Of a DNA stretch of 64,000 bases, positions 46,066-57,602 are shown piece by piece (the first letter of the stretch is position 1; every line of letters begins with the position of its first letter). The notes below the pieces were generated by a model. That model was not told the origin of the DNA and searched no databases. It worked only from the letters and a program-made list of their open reading frames with translations. This DNA is from Hyphodiscus hymeniophilus (Eukaryota > Ascomycota > Leotiomycetes > Helotiales > Hyphodiscaceae), in NCBI GenBank assembly GCA_016508695.1, contig VNKQ01000002.1, positions 186,001-250,000 on the forward strand. Reading direction: 5' to 3'. The translations under genes and the position numbers were made by a program.

Positions 46066-46292
46066 TGTTATGTTTTCAAGGATCCATTTGCGCCTATTTA
46101 AGAGGTATTCCAAGGAGGAAGTCTCGGACCTAATATTACACTTACGACGCCCAATCCTGAATTACTCGAACAGATGTTTTCCAGACCATGCAGATGCAAA
46201 TACTGCCAACGCCCCGCGCACAGTAATCTCAATGAACGCCCCAAATGCCTCCGAACAAAAGAAATTTCCATTTGCCTCGATAGAATTTGGAA

Positions 46293-47228
46293 TCACTCGT
46301 TCAAAACGCCTCCAAAAGGCGTGCTCTCTCTCAAATCCGCGACCAATTCATCCACACTGTTCAGATATCGGCCCAGCATCGCTTGCTTCTCCTCGGTCGA
46401 CCGAACCGTATCACTGTCACTATCCGCCCTCTTCCTTGCTCCTGTATCCGCTCGATTGAATGCGCCAGCCAGCTTACTGGGGCTCCGCTGCAGCATCGCT
46501 GGAACGGAGGCCGTTGCACTTACTGAAGGGATCGAAGGTGTTTCGGGCATGAGGTAGAAGTAGAGGAATTCGACAAGCTTGAGCTTAACTTCTCGAGTTG
46601 TTTCGCGGGATTTGAAGATGGATGTAATGGTGAGGAGACCATCAAGTGCTTCGAAAGTGCGGGTATTATGTGGTGTGTCGATGAGAGCGCATACGAGAGT
46701 TATGATTGTTGCAGACTGGATGGCAGGGCAGTTTACCGGCTCGAGAAGATCAAGAAGGTGCTGCATATTATCATTAGCATGTATATTAAGAGTGCAAGCT
46801 GGAACACAAACATTCATATAGATCTCTCTTGAGAATAAACTCCGACTTGGAGGATGCAGCAACATAATCCCCTGGATCAAATCCAGCGTTTGTACAATCA
46901 ACATGTCATTCTGGTCATCACATGTCTTCCCCAGCAACCTATCGAGACAGTTGACCAATCTCAGCGCAACATTCCACTCAAAGCCCTCTTGCAGCTTGAA
47001 GAACTCTCTGAAAGCAGGATCATTGACCAACTCCTGAAGAGGCTTCCGCGGCGGTGGTTCCTTGCCTGGGTCGACAACAGAGCGACGCTTCTCGGCAGGG
47101 GACATGGGAGACGATGAGGAGAGACATATTTGAGCGAGAAGGCCTTCGACTTGGCGCAGACCCTTGCGGATCTTGGATTGGTCGTAGGAGGAGAGGTTGT
47201 CGAAGGACATCGAGAGCAGAGCTTCCAT
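46293..47228 (-). CDS. CDC14: Septation initiation network protein Cdc14
   Basis: Fungal Cdc14 of the SIN, the partner of the Sid1 kinase at the spindle pole body; it is not the Cdc14 phosphatase of budding yeast. Single exon, 311 aa. The ATG at 47226-47228 starts MEALLSMSFDNLSS; the frame extends further upstream but only with a TTG. Diagnostic segments are KIRKGLRQVEGLLAQICLS and EGFEWNVALRLVNCLDRLLG, then FALDGLL-like armadillo-type helices (TFEALDGLLTITSIFKSRET). A basic/Ser-rich linker (residues ~250-285) precedes the C-terminal helix. Convergent with the cysteine-rich protein gene. Confidence 0.9.
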   Translation of the reverse strand: MEALLSMSFDNLSSYDQSKIRKGLRQVEGLLAQICLSSSSPMSPAEKRRSVVDPGKEPPPRKPLQELVNDPAFREFFKLQEGFEWNVALRLVNCLDRLLGKTCDDQNDMLIVQTLDLIQGIMLLHPPSRSLFSREIYMNVCVPACTLNIHANDNMQHLLDLLEPVNCPAIQSATIITLVCALIDTPHNTRTFEALDGLLTITSIFKSRETTREVKLKLVEFLYFYLMPETPSIPSVSATASVPAMLQRSPSKLAGAFNRADTGARKRADSDSDTVRSTEEKQAMLGRYLNSVDELVADLRESTPFGGVLNE

Positions 47229-48016
47229 ATTTACGGGTTTGTCCTTGTTTAGGGGTATCAAAAGTGGAAATGACTCGCTGGGTGGAATGGCGAGGCAGAG
47301 AAAAGAATACGCTCAGGCAATGTTAATACAGAAGATTGAAGTGAAATTGGAAGTTTGTTGTTTGCTTGCGAAAAGGAGAGAGGCGCTGTACATAGCTTTC
47401 CTTGCCTCGGGAGCTGTTTCAAAGTACTAAAGTGTTGCTTGGGCAACAGTGAGCGGAGAAGAATGGCAGAACCCGATTTGGTGGTGGGTAGTAGCGCCAC
47501 TAGGAGCTTCGGGAGCTCCAAATCAATGCGCATGACGTTTTGATGCCGCTTGCGAGACACGAAAGCTTTTAATAAAACATTACATTTCTATCGTATCCCC
47601 AGTGACAAGTCTTTGCGTTGTATCTTCAACAAAAACAAAATAATGGCCGGGTTCACAGAAAGCTAGAAGCTTAAAATCGATCAGCTGCCCAGCCATATGA
47701 CATGTGAACAGGCAGTCCCACGCAAACGAAGCCAGTGACTTTTGCGCCGATTGCGAGAACGAAGTCCTTGGTATCATATCACATCAATAGATTCGGCCGA
47801 CTGGACTCATCCTATACTTTCTCTGCCTCTCATACCACTGGACGAAATCATCATTCACGAGTTCTCATCTGCGTTCTCGCAGTGGCGGCCAGTCCTTCCA
47901 CCACTTGAAGTAGCTTACCCCACCAAGATTCATTGAGTGCAGCCTGCAGGATTCGTACACATCACGTCGATTTACCCATGTTGCAAAGTCACATCTCCCA
48001 GCGAGTCCCAACAACT
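47229..48016. other. Divergent promoter, Cdc14 / GGPP synthase
   Basis: 788 bases between divergent starts. No gene recognised. The GGPP synthase frame extends upstream to 47933 and could start at the ATG at 47978 instead. Confidence 0.5.
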
Positions 48017-49203
48017 ATGGCGTCCGATAGCCTACGTTCTCCCAACGCCATTCCTCCTCGAACATCCTCGACCGGTCAGAACGGTCTCAATTACATACCC
48101 TCAAAACCCGTCCTCAAGCCAGTCCCAGAAGGCGACTGGATCTCCCAACGCAAGTCGTCGATCACCGCGTCTTCTTCGATAAACCCAGCAATACAATCAA
48201 GCTCTGGTCCAGACCCCTCGAGAAACTACAAAGACGACATGGCTTTTCACGGGAAAAGCACTTGGAATGGCGATAAGGAGAAGATCCTCCTAGGTCCCTA
48301 CGAGTATCTAGATGCGCAGCCGGGGAAGGATATAAGAACCCAGTTGATTGCGGCGTTCAATGAGTGGTTGGATGTCCCACCAGAGAGTCTGGAGGTAATC
48401 ACCAAGGTAGTAGGAATGTTACATACAGCAAGTCTACTGGTGGACGACGTCGAAGATTCATCACTTCTGAGACGGGGGTTACCGGTTGCCCATAGCATCT
48501 TTGGGACAGCACAAACGATCAACTCGGCGAACTATGTCTACTTCTGTGCGTTGGGAGAACTCCAGAAGTTGAAGAATCCCAAGATGATTACTATCTTCAC
48601 CGAGGAGCTACTGAATTTGCATCGAGGTCAGGGAATGGACTTGTTTTGGCGAGATACCTTGACTTGCCCGAGCGAGGATGATTACTTGGAGATGGTGGGG
48701 AATAAGACTGGAGGATTGTTCAGATTGGCAGTCAAGCTCATGCAAGCCGAAAGCAAGAACCCCAAGTTTGTCTCCCTTTATGCCTCCTTGATTATCCTCA
48801 ATGCCAATAACACCTAAACAGAGACTATGTCCCGCTCGTCAACGTCATCGGTATAATATTCCAGATCCGCGACGACTACCAGAATCTCTCCTCTCCCGAA
48901 TACTCCCATAATAAAGGTCTCTGCGAAGACCTGACCGAGGGCAAATTCTCGTTCCCAATCATACACAGTATCCGAGCGAAACCTGGCAATCTGCAACTCT
49001 TGAACATCCTCAAGCAGAAGCCAGATGATGAGCAAGTCAAGCGGTACGCTGTGTCATACATGGAGGGTACAGGCAGCTTCGAGTACTGCAGGAAGGTTTT
49101 GGCAACGATGACAGAGAGAGCTAGGACATTAATACAGGAACTGGACGACGTTGGCAAGAAGGGCAAAGGAGTGCTAAAAATCTTGGATAAGATGACTGTT
49201 TGA
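48017..49203 (+). CDS. Geranylgeranyl diphosphate synthase
   Basis: Trans-prenyltransferase making C20 GGPP from FPP and IPP for protein prenylation, carotenoids or terpenoids. Exons 48017-48765 and 48822-49203; 376 aa. The first Asp-rich motif is DDVED (residues 143-147, followed by SSLLRRG), the second DDYQN (267-271). Also present are QTINSANYVYF, the LHRGQGMDLFWRD block, and GKFSFPIIHSIR. The intron falls just before DYVPLVNVIGIIFQIRDD, a conserved site in this family. An alternative start at 47978 adds 13 residues. No terpene cyclase or P450 is adjacent, so the housekeeping copy is likeliest. Confidence 0.95.
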
Positions 49204-49468
49204 TCATGTGGGACAAAGCTCATAGGTTGGATCTGGAGGAGTTTGGCGTCACTTGGTGTGATATCCATTTGCTACCGTTGATCTGGCCTCATATGGGAGT
49301 GTAATACCAGCTTATATAGCTTCCGATGTAACTTGATTCTATTGTGCAAGGTGCTCTGTTCCTCATTTTTTCTTCCCGCTCAAGTAGCATCATTATACAC
49401 CAAACTTTCGCCCTCTATGCCAAAAAAACTCCGCCCGCGCTATGCGATGCTACACAAAGATGCTTGAT

Positions 49469-51067
49469 TCAAACAACGTCCACATTCGCTCTGTTAGGAG
49501 CAATAGGTCCCCCAATAGCTCTCTCATCTCCCGTCTTCGCATTATTCCGCGTGATCAACCCACCAGTCCAAATCACACAAGGCAAGGCTCCAGCTAGACT
49601 GAGGAGACCAAGGGACCAAGTCATCGTCCCCCAACCCGCTTCATTTCTCACATAGCCAGCCCATATGGGCCCGATCAACGTTCCAGCCGCGAAAGCCATG
49701 ACGAACAAACCGTAAGCCTGGGCGTACGCCCCTTGGCTTCCATAACGTCCCGGAGTCTCCTTCTCTTTCGCCTCGACCACGTAAGTGATTTCCGCCATCA
49801 GCGGTGGCATGACCAAGGCTAACGCGACACCGATGAGTGCTAGCAGCACGTTCAGGGTGACTTTTTGGCCGAGTGAATTGTGCGTTACCAGACGAAGCAG
49901 GATCCAGAACGGGATCGCGAACAAGAACCCGGCCACGGTTAGCCAGCGGGGTCCATAGCGGTCTGATGCCCAGCCGATGAGGGGGGATAGGAACGAGGGG
50001 ATGAAGATCGCGAGGAAGACGAGACCGGCGCCGATGGAGTCCCAGCCGAAAGTTTCTTGGACGAAGAGGGGGAGGACGGAATCGAAGGCGGTCATTAGGG
50101 CGCCTTGAATCATAATACCCCATAGCGCCGTTAGGAGACGGCGAGATTTCAGGAGAGTCAGAACCGGAGGGTATCTGCTTAGACGAGATGAGACTGGTGG
50201 AGGGCTCCGCGCTTGTCGCTCCTCCTCGGAGGTCGACAGAATCTGGGATGGGTCCGAAGGGATTGGCTTCTCGTCCAGACTCGAAGGATCTGATCCATCT
50301 TGGGCCGGTTGTGTGCTCTCGCCGGCCTTCTCAATTTTCTTCTGCTCATTTATTCGTCCATCATCGGATGTTGGTCTCGAGTATTCCACGTAATCCACCT
50401 CCCATTGCCGAGCAATCTTTTTTTCGATCAATCCTAGGCGTAGGCAGATATCCAAGGCAATCAATCCGAACGCAATATAGTATACTGCATAGTACCCCGC
50501 TCCATTATATACGATACCTCCAAGCAAGGGAGCCAGCAAAATACCAATGCTCATGCTCAGACTGACATAACCCAACGTCTCCCCAATCTCCTTCTGCCCA
50601 ACGGTATCAACAAGCAACGCCTGTCCGACGGTCCACACGATCGCCGCACTGAACCCTTGAAGCAGTCGGCCAAGAACAAGCAGCGCAACGCTACGCGCAA
50701 GACAGAGCAGAACCGTTGCGCCAGCCAACATTAAAAGTCCGATCAGCAGCGGCACGCGCCGACTCGAGGACCTATCTGCGTACCATCCTGCGAAGGGACT
50801 GCAGACCAGCAGGGCAGCGCCGTAGACGGCTAGAAGCACCGCGATCCAACTCTGGACCGAGGACTCTGCGACACCTGCGCGCTCGGACAGGGCGAAGGGG
50901 AGGACGGGGACGATGATGCCGTAGAGGAAGATGTCCGTGAAAACGGCCACGCAGATGGTCGATAATATGAAGAGTTTCGAGGAGCGGAATCCGAGGAGGT
51001 ATGGTGGGGGTGACGTCGAGTCCACACGCTTGCCATTAAGGAAGTTCTTGAACCGTCGCATCTTCAT
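49469..51067 (-). CDS. MFS transporter (DHA1-type, vesicular-amine/Tet-like)
   Basis: 12-TM proton antiporter-like permease. Single exon, 532 aa. The ATG at 51065-51067 (MKMRRFKNF) is preferred; the upstream extension has no ATG. Segment 1 is STICVAVFTDIFLYGIIVPV, and loop 2-3 carries GWYADRSSSRRVPLL (motif A). GRLLQGFSAAIVWTVGQALL and IGETLGYVSLSMSIGILLAPLLGG (motif C) follow. A long hydrophilic central loop (residues ~225-305) separates two six-helix halves; the second half has GWASDRYGPRW. A TATATAA box lies 76 bases upstream. Convergent with GGPP synthase; the substrate is unknown. Confidence 0.92.
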   Translation of the reverse strand: MKMRRFKNFLNGKRVDSTSPPPYLLGFRSSKLFILSTICVAVFTDIFLYGIIVPVLPFALSERAGVAESSVQSWIAVLLAVYGAALLVCSPFAGWYADRSSSRRVPLLIGLLMLAGATVLLCLARSVALLVLGRLLQGFSAAIVWTVGQALLVDTVGQKEIGETLGYVSLSMSIGILLAPLLGGIVYNGAGYYAVYYIAFGLIALDICLRLGLIEKKIARQWEVDYVEYSRPTSDDGRINEQKKIEKAGESTQPAQDGSDPSSLDEKPIPSDPSQILSTSEEERQARSPPPVSSRLSRYPPVLTLLKSRRLLTALWGIMIQGALMTAFDSVLPLFVQETFGWDSIGAGLVFLAIFIPSFLSPLIGWASDRYGPRWLTVAGFLFAIPFWILLRLVTHNSLGQKVTLNVLLALIGVALALVMPPLMAEITYVVEAKEKETPGRYGSQGAYAQAYGLFVMAFAAGTLIGPIWAGYVRNEAGWGTMTWSLGLLSLAGALPCVIWTGGLITRNNAKTGDERAIGGPIAPNRANVDVV

Positions 51068-51142
51068 CCGGTGTCGTCTCACCTCGAATGGAGGTTGTGT
51101 AACGAGATATGAGATGGTGTAACAATGATTGAGGCGACATCG

Positions 51143-51149
51143 TTATATA
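51143..51149 (-). promoter_or_regulatory. TATA box of the MFS transporter
   Basis: Minus-strand TATATAA, 76-82 bases upstream of the ATG at 51067. Inferred from position and sequence. Confidence 0.5.
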
Positions 51150-53450
51150 AAGAAACCTGGAGTACCTACTCTTCGACCGCCGCCTCGTCACCTTCGCTGT
51201 CGATTGCTCGCTGGAATCCGCCGCTGGTGCATTTCCGTTGCATCTTTGATCTAACCCTTTTAAATCGGAGCGGGGTCCCTCTGATGCTCCGAATCAAAGC
51301 AGTAAACAAGTCCGAGGGACCTGCTCGAGGATATCCAGACGACTTCTATATGTTCATCGGATGAATGTTCATATTCGAGAATGAATCTTCACAGAGTGTG
51401 CTGGTATGTGTAGAGGACTGAAAAGAACAGCGCTGGGGGTCTACTCATGTAAAGTCTCACAAGGTGGACATTGATTCGCTCTGGGGCCCTCCTGGCATTT
51501 CAGACCCACTTCTTCTTGTTTCTTAATGTATTTTCTTCTTTCGCACAACTAAGGTACATCCTTGGCTCAACTATCATATTGATTGCTTTGCTTCTCCAAG
51601 TCAATTGGAGACTTTGGGAGAGCTGGTTTCTCTAGAATAAATCGTAGGTTTTGTGCGAAAACTTTTCCTCTCGACATTCAGCTACTTGGGATCTCGTGAT
51701 ATCGAATGCCTTTCCAGTGGATGAGATCGTTCGAATCAAGCAGTATGGCCTTGTCGTTTTCTTCCTACACTCAGATGAAACGAGCCGCAGTTGAGCTTTC
51801 GGGTATTGCTTTCGTGTAATCGAGCGTATCAAGGTCATCTGCCCGTCTCGTATTGTCATATTTCATTTCATGAAAGATGCCTTTTCCTGCCTGCTGCTTC
51901 GTATCCTTGCTTATTTCTTTGAGCGTTCTACAGTTCCTACTCGATTCTATTGAGCCTCACGCTAGGTCCTCCGCGCTCCATTCGCTCCATGAGTGTGGGT
52001 GCAGTATGCAGACGTTTCCTTTGTTGCACGAGGCTTGCTTTAGTCTGCATACAACAACCCCACGTTTATACGAAGAAGATGCCTCGTTCCAATTTTAAAC
52101 CGCGTCTAGGCCCACGCACCTTTCAATGTACTGTAAGAGTGCATAGGCTAACTAATGGGATAGTAGCATGTTTCATTTGAGTTCTTGGCTACTTTAGCCC
52201 CGCAGGAAAGTAGAATCATGTGTTGTAGAGCCGCAAGAAATCTGCCTTGCTATCAAACTTTCGGCGTGTTATAGATCTTGGCTGAGGGAGTATTTCCTAC
52301 GCCGTCACGTCTCATTCGCCTACTTGACTTGGTTGATAGCTGGTGGCTTTGAACTTCGAAGAGCATTGCGGGGAAACAGGATGTGCATACCTTACATGTA
52401 GAGTAATATCAACCACCACAATGCAACGCAGAAGGATTGCTCAATCGACATACTTTTGGAATGGGATGACATGGATAACCTTGGGACGTCTTCTCAGAAG
52501 AGCAGAGCTTGATATGTATGGGGGTGATTGTATGTATTTTGACTGTCCTAGTCCAGTACCAAGCTTTTCATTCGAGAACAAGGAATACCGAAATATATGT
52601 CTGGGTCCAAAACATGGTGTACTGCCCCAACCTTCATGCTATAATTGACGGCCCGTATGACCTAAGCCGGTGGAACTGTGCTGTTGTGCAAGCAACGGCT
52701 GCATGCTCGTAAGCGGATTATGAATGTAATTGTGTAACCCACCATGAGAGTGATGAGCGGAGAATGCCATCATTTAAAGTTCTTGGGCTCATTAGCAGGG
52801 CGTCAGACTGTCAGTGCCCAGCTATGAGAGGTCCAGTGCTACAGGCTACAGCCTCACTGTGAGAGGGCTGGACAGCCCCAGAATAACACACAAGCATGTT
52901 GCAGGCATTCATCGTGTCCAATGGGGACAAACCTCGGCATGGACGGGTGCAGGGAGAGATACAATAGCCACGATGCGGATCATGCGGTGATACGAAAGAG
53001 GCCCAAATGGACACTGGGAGTCAGGAGGGGGTTGAGACTGACTTCTTTTGACACGTTGTTGGCATTTACAGGGCAAAATATGATTGCGACCTGTCATTTT
53101 GGCCCAACGACGAAGGTGTTATTGTTCCTCCACCAGCTCCTTCTTTTTCGATTGGGGGAGAATTCCAAACAGTCAGATTAGTTCCCCTGGTTTCCCTTGC
53201 TTCGGTTGACATTTTGAGCCGCATAAACACCACACCCACCCTTTACCCAAGGCCCTGGCCTGACTAGGGCGGGCGCATGCTTGAGATTTGGGCTGTGTCG
53301 ACGCTACTCCCTTTCTCGTACTCGTGCCATCCACCATCCTCGCATAATTCTTCTTCGAAGAGCCTCAAAACAATGCCCGAATTCTTGGCCGCAAAACGCT
53401 AGTTACAGTAACACAATCAACACCACCCTGTCCGTGCAGCAGAAAGGAGT

Positions 53451-53640
53451 CTACGGAGGTACAGCGGTGAAGTAAAGTAACACCGCTAGCAAGGGCAGTC
53501 CCCTGCGCACTGTTTACTTTTCCTAACGAGGAAGCACAGATCAAAACAACACTGCGAACCTTATTAAACACACTACCATATCGGGTTAAAACTTCGTGCC
53601 CTTGCTAGCGGTGTTACTTTACTCCGCTGTACCTCCGTAG
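53451..53640. mobile_element. 190 bp MITE with ~45 bp terminal inverted repeats
   Basis: The left arm 53451-53496 and right arm 53597-53640 are reverse complements apart from one short indel (GCGGTGAAGTAAAG versus GCGGAGTAAAG). Outer ends read CTACGGAGGTACAGCGG and its complement. A TA dinucleotide sits just inside each outer C/G, so the termini may be CGGAGGTACAGCGG flanked by a TA target duplication, as for Tc1/mariner (pogo-like) elements. There is no coding capacity in the ~100 bp core. It is non-autonomous and not RIP-decayed. Confidence 0.82.
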
Positions 53641-54116
53641 TCGAGTGTGCTCTTCTGCTTCATCCTAGACAAAGTTCCTCAATCAATCCTCTTGGAGGCT
53701 CGGACCTTTGGCGACTGGAAGAAGTCCCAGTTACATACAGCCCACGGCTTACGGGTCAAGTTTTACTAACTTCCCCGCCTGGAATGGTCGCATGCCTCGT
53801 GGCAACGAAAATCAAAAACTATGCCGTTCCGAGAACATGGGCAGCCTTTGGCTCGACCGTTTGGTTGAGCCGCATACCTTGATGGCATAAAGGACGGTTA
53901 CCAGGCGTAGGCTCTTGCCCAATCTTCCCTCGTCAGCCCCGTTTCTCCTTGTTCGGTTCGCCTGCTTAGCACACTGTATCACACACTCTGGTCAGCTTTA
54001 TATTTTATTTTCTCCCTCGTCTTTCAGTTCATTTCGATTTCCGGATGAAATAGCCATAAATATTGACGATTTCCTCATGGTAGGTAAAAAGGGTTTCGTC
54101 TCCGTGGAAGGGTGTA

Positions 54117-56426
54117 ATGCAGGGCCTGATCACCTTACCGTACGAGGTATTGGCCAATATTGTATCAAACATCGATTTCGGTGACATTATCAGTTTGGGT
54201 CGATCCTGCAAGTTCTTTCAGTATCTGCATTCGGAAGAAAGCATTTGCAAATCCATCGTGCAGGTAAGTGATCAACGCCCTCCGGTCATGTGTGCTCGTG
54301 ATACAGTAAGATATTATACATTCAGCTGCTAACAGAGGGCGCAGTCAAAAATCCCGTTCTCCAGTGAGGCCAAAGCAGCGGTGAGGGCACAAGGTGGCAA
54401 CGCATGGGCGCTCAGACGTGCTGGGAAAAGACGCGAAGCCCTTGCCACGGCGACACCCTTCGTCGTGGCAATTGTCGGACTCGGTGATGCATTCCTTTAT
54501 TGCAATGGCGTTTTGTGCTACACTCTTGATGACCAAGTCAGAGTGCTGGACCTCCATAATTCTGGTCAACATGAAACCGTCATCAGTATCCCAGCACTGC
54601 TCACACACGCCTTGACAGAACTTGAAGATGATAGCAAGGGAGTCTTTCAGATTCTCTATTATGCAGAAAACATCATCTCATGCCTATACAAATCGTTAGG
54701 TCCGGATCCAACAGCATGGTTGATATCCATCGACAAAAATACAGGAGAGGTTTTAGTCACGGAAGAATTGGCCTCTGTCGATAAGATCTTCGTCCGTCAC
54801 AATAGGCAATACCTCTACTACGGAACACATTCAGAGATTGGAACCGACGGCTTCAAAAAATGGGTCATGCATGGATTTGACTTCAAAAGTCGCAAGTGGT
54901 TTCCCCAGAAGATACGCCTGCCAGATATGGTAGGCTCTGATATTGGTTCAACAATCTGCTTCGAATTCTATAATGAATACTTCTATGCGCTGTCCAACCA
55001 GACATCCTTCGAAGTCGAAGAGATAGACTGGACGTCCTTTTATCACGGTTTTCGATTCCCTTTGAATTGTCCAGTCGACGATCTGGTAGAGAAGACCGTG
55101 GATAATTGCATGTGGCGACGACAGCACCAAGAAGGTCCTATCGATGATAGATGGACGAGCCTCCGTCTTGATGAAGATGAGACCACTGGAGAGTTGAACA
55201 TAGTCGAATCGCGCAAGGAATGGTACCTAGGATCCAGTAGAAGTCAGATCACATACTACACAACAAAAATAATATTCCCCCCAGTCCGTAGAGACGAAGA
55301 CGAGTTGGCCATTGCATACTCACAGGCGCCTACTTTTATCCAACCAACCTCCTCAATTTCCATCGTTCCATCTGAGTCAACGCCCTCAGTTTCTACCATC
55401 GCCACCGACCCATCGTCCTCAGCCTCAGGAAGCACCTCATCGACGCTCCCAATATCTCACTCAACGATCTCACCACCCGACAGTCCCAAGCCGCACAACC
55501 ACGACCTGAGTCTCCTACCAGACGATCCTATCTTGCGACTTCTACGCCCGGACGATAACCCACACCACATCCGGCCGCCTCCGCGCCAACCAGAAAACAC
55601 GCATCCCGGCAACGATGGATCACACAAGCCAACTTTTACTCTTGCCAAATCACGGATACGCCATTACCACACCAGCGCCAGCACCTACCTCGATCTGGTT
55701 GATGACCCAGACCCAGCAGACTGGCAAGGTACTCAGCGCCTGCGTCTACGGGCCGGATCACGTAGGCTTGGACCGCCTCTCACTCATGAGCAGGGCGTCA
55801 AGAGCGGCTTGTTGCGTCCTCCAAGTGCAGACCTCAGGACGGCACTCGGGGAGATGTACAGGGAGCAGCCGATTGTGTATTGGCCGCCCGCGCAGGATCC
55901 CGCGAGGCCAGACGCGGATCTTGATGAGGTATATAGGGTGCTAAACCCGGCCAGTCATTTGACGAACGTGCAGGGGACGGCTGACGAGAGGAGCTTGGTC
56001 TATGCTACTGGGGGAGATGGCAAGCCGCAAGCTCTGGTGTTTGTGGGCTTTGATCCTGCGATGAAGTTGGCTGGGCTGAAGAGCTGGGGTAGGAAGGGCG
56101 TCGGAGAGGGACCGCATGTTGACGGTCGTGCGACTGGCTGGGGTGGGGCAGAGCAATGGGATACTGGAACTAGGAGTGCGTATGTTGATGTGGATGAAGC
56201 AGATAGGACGGTGACTATGGACAGAAAGGGTAAGGGAAAAGGAAAGCAGAAGTGTACACCAGTGGTGCGGACACACGGAGACACAGAGATAGAAGTGGAG
56301 GTGGGCACGGCAAAAGAGGAGGGGTCTGAAGAACACAGTAGAAGCTGGGCGTGGATTGAAAAGGCCATGTATACAGACATAGGGTCTGGATTTCATTTCG
56401 GGCTTCCGCGTCCGGGGAATTGTTGA
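54117..56426 (+). CDS. F-box protein with disordered C-terminal tail
   Basis: Likely SCF ubiquitin-ligase substrate adaptor. Exons 54117-54263 and 54336-56426; 745 aa. An F-box covers residues ~3-48 (ITLPYEVLANIVSNIDFGDI, then LGRSCKFFQYL). The next ~300 residues contain strand-like stretches with repeated D/T/W patterns (YCNGVLCYTLDDQVRVLDL, DPTAWLISIDKNTGEVLV) that could form a beta-propeller-like substrate domain; this is inference. Residues ~325-490 are Ser/Pro/Thr-rich and low-complexity. The extreme C-terminus has GKGKGK and acidic patches. A 72 bp intron follows the F-box. The substrate is unknown. Confidence 0.82.
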
Positions 56427-57602
56427 AAAGGGAGGGGAGGCTTGATCATTTCAAAAGTCGCTGCATCAACTTCAAGCAACTTCTATCTACCCACCTAGTT
56501 TCCCCAACAATCGCATTCATGGACTGCAGCTTCAACAGCTGGTCTCTGCCCCAAGTGGCTCACTGGGATTTACAAAAACCATAGCTTAGATATAACGGTA
56601 TGGGTGTCTAAGCGGACATTGATATCGGACAGTAGTAGCTTGCCTATCACCATCAAACCATGGAATCTCCCGGGCAATCAAGTGAGCGCCACCTCTGCCA
56701 TCGTAAAAGCAAAAACGGGTGACTCGGTGACGGATTCGGATTTGAGTACATGCTGTAGCAAGCACCTGGGTCTGCCCGCTATTGTGCATCTAATTATCGA
56801 ATGACTGCAGAAAAAAAAGCGTGAAAAGCGTCCAGTGCAGGGCACAGCACAGCGGCAAGGCAGACTTTCCTTTCCGTCTTTCTTTTTCTTCGCCATGTGC
56901 GGTGTTGTCGGTCTGTCTCGTCTAGAGTCCGTTCACCAGAGCAGGGCGTAGGAATTAGCGGGGGTGGAGAGGGGAGGGGAGGCTAGGTACATGCAGCTCA
57001 AGGTGCGCTCAACCTCCTAGAGGCATCGGAATAATTAAGCCACCTGCATCGTGTAGCATCACCTGCGGATACGATTGGGATTTCGAACCCGTGTGGCGGA
57101 TGATAGACTGGTTGAGGGTAGTGGGGTTGGAAAATGTAGAGACATTGGAATCGAAATCGAGAGACGCGATGCGATGCGATGATGCGGCTCTTCGTGGGCG
57201 GGAAGGTTCGCCTTGTCTGCCTCGTCCGTTATTTACCCCACTTTCCGAGAATGAATGCTTCGCCGTGCCAGCGCATTGAGATGAATCCTTCTGCAGTGCA
57301 CTAAAGGAAGGGCTGGAAAGGGGCATATGACGATGGCAAAGTTGGCTGCGTGTTTTCACGATAATCCTGCATAATGGACAGCTGTCTTGAAGATAAGGGG
57401 TACGGACCTGGCTGGCAGTATTAGACGGGTTTCATGATCTGTTGTGACTCTATTACATGCTAAAGTAATCTGAATACCCCCGTGCTGTTCCCCTATGCAT
57501 AGCCCTTCCTCCAATTAACGGGCTGTTCTGGACGTATAAGACAACTTCACAGGTCACCTCGGCAACACACGGCTTGTCAGGGCGGATGAATGAGCCTCTT
57601 CT
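56427..57602. other. Intergenic, convergent 3' region
   Basis: 1.2 kb between the convergent F-box and BAR genes. No recognisable gene. A TTCGAACCC word near 57079 resembles a tRNA T-loop, but no cloverleaf could be built. Confidence 0.5.

Larger units (their letters stand above)
51068..54116. other. 3 kb intergenic region carrying a MITE
   Basis: The largest gene-free gap outside the AT-rich island. Open frames at 51125-51364, 52343-52648 and 52921-53181 have no recognisable domain. It contains a 190 bp inverted-repeat element (listed separately) and the promoters of the flanking divergent genes. Confidence 0.5.

Noticed and set aside
48017..51067. Terpenoid gene cluster around the GGPP synthase
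   Set aside because: Neighbours are Cdc14, a generic MFS permease and a long gap. No terpene cyclase, P450 or other prenyl-modifying gene is adjacent.
57060..57110. Possible tRNA from a TTCGAACCC word
   Set aside because: The flanking bases do not form a T-stem, and no acceptor or anticodon arm pairs at the right distances.
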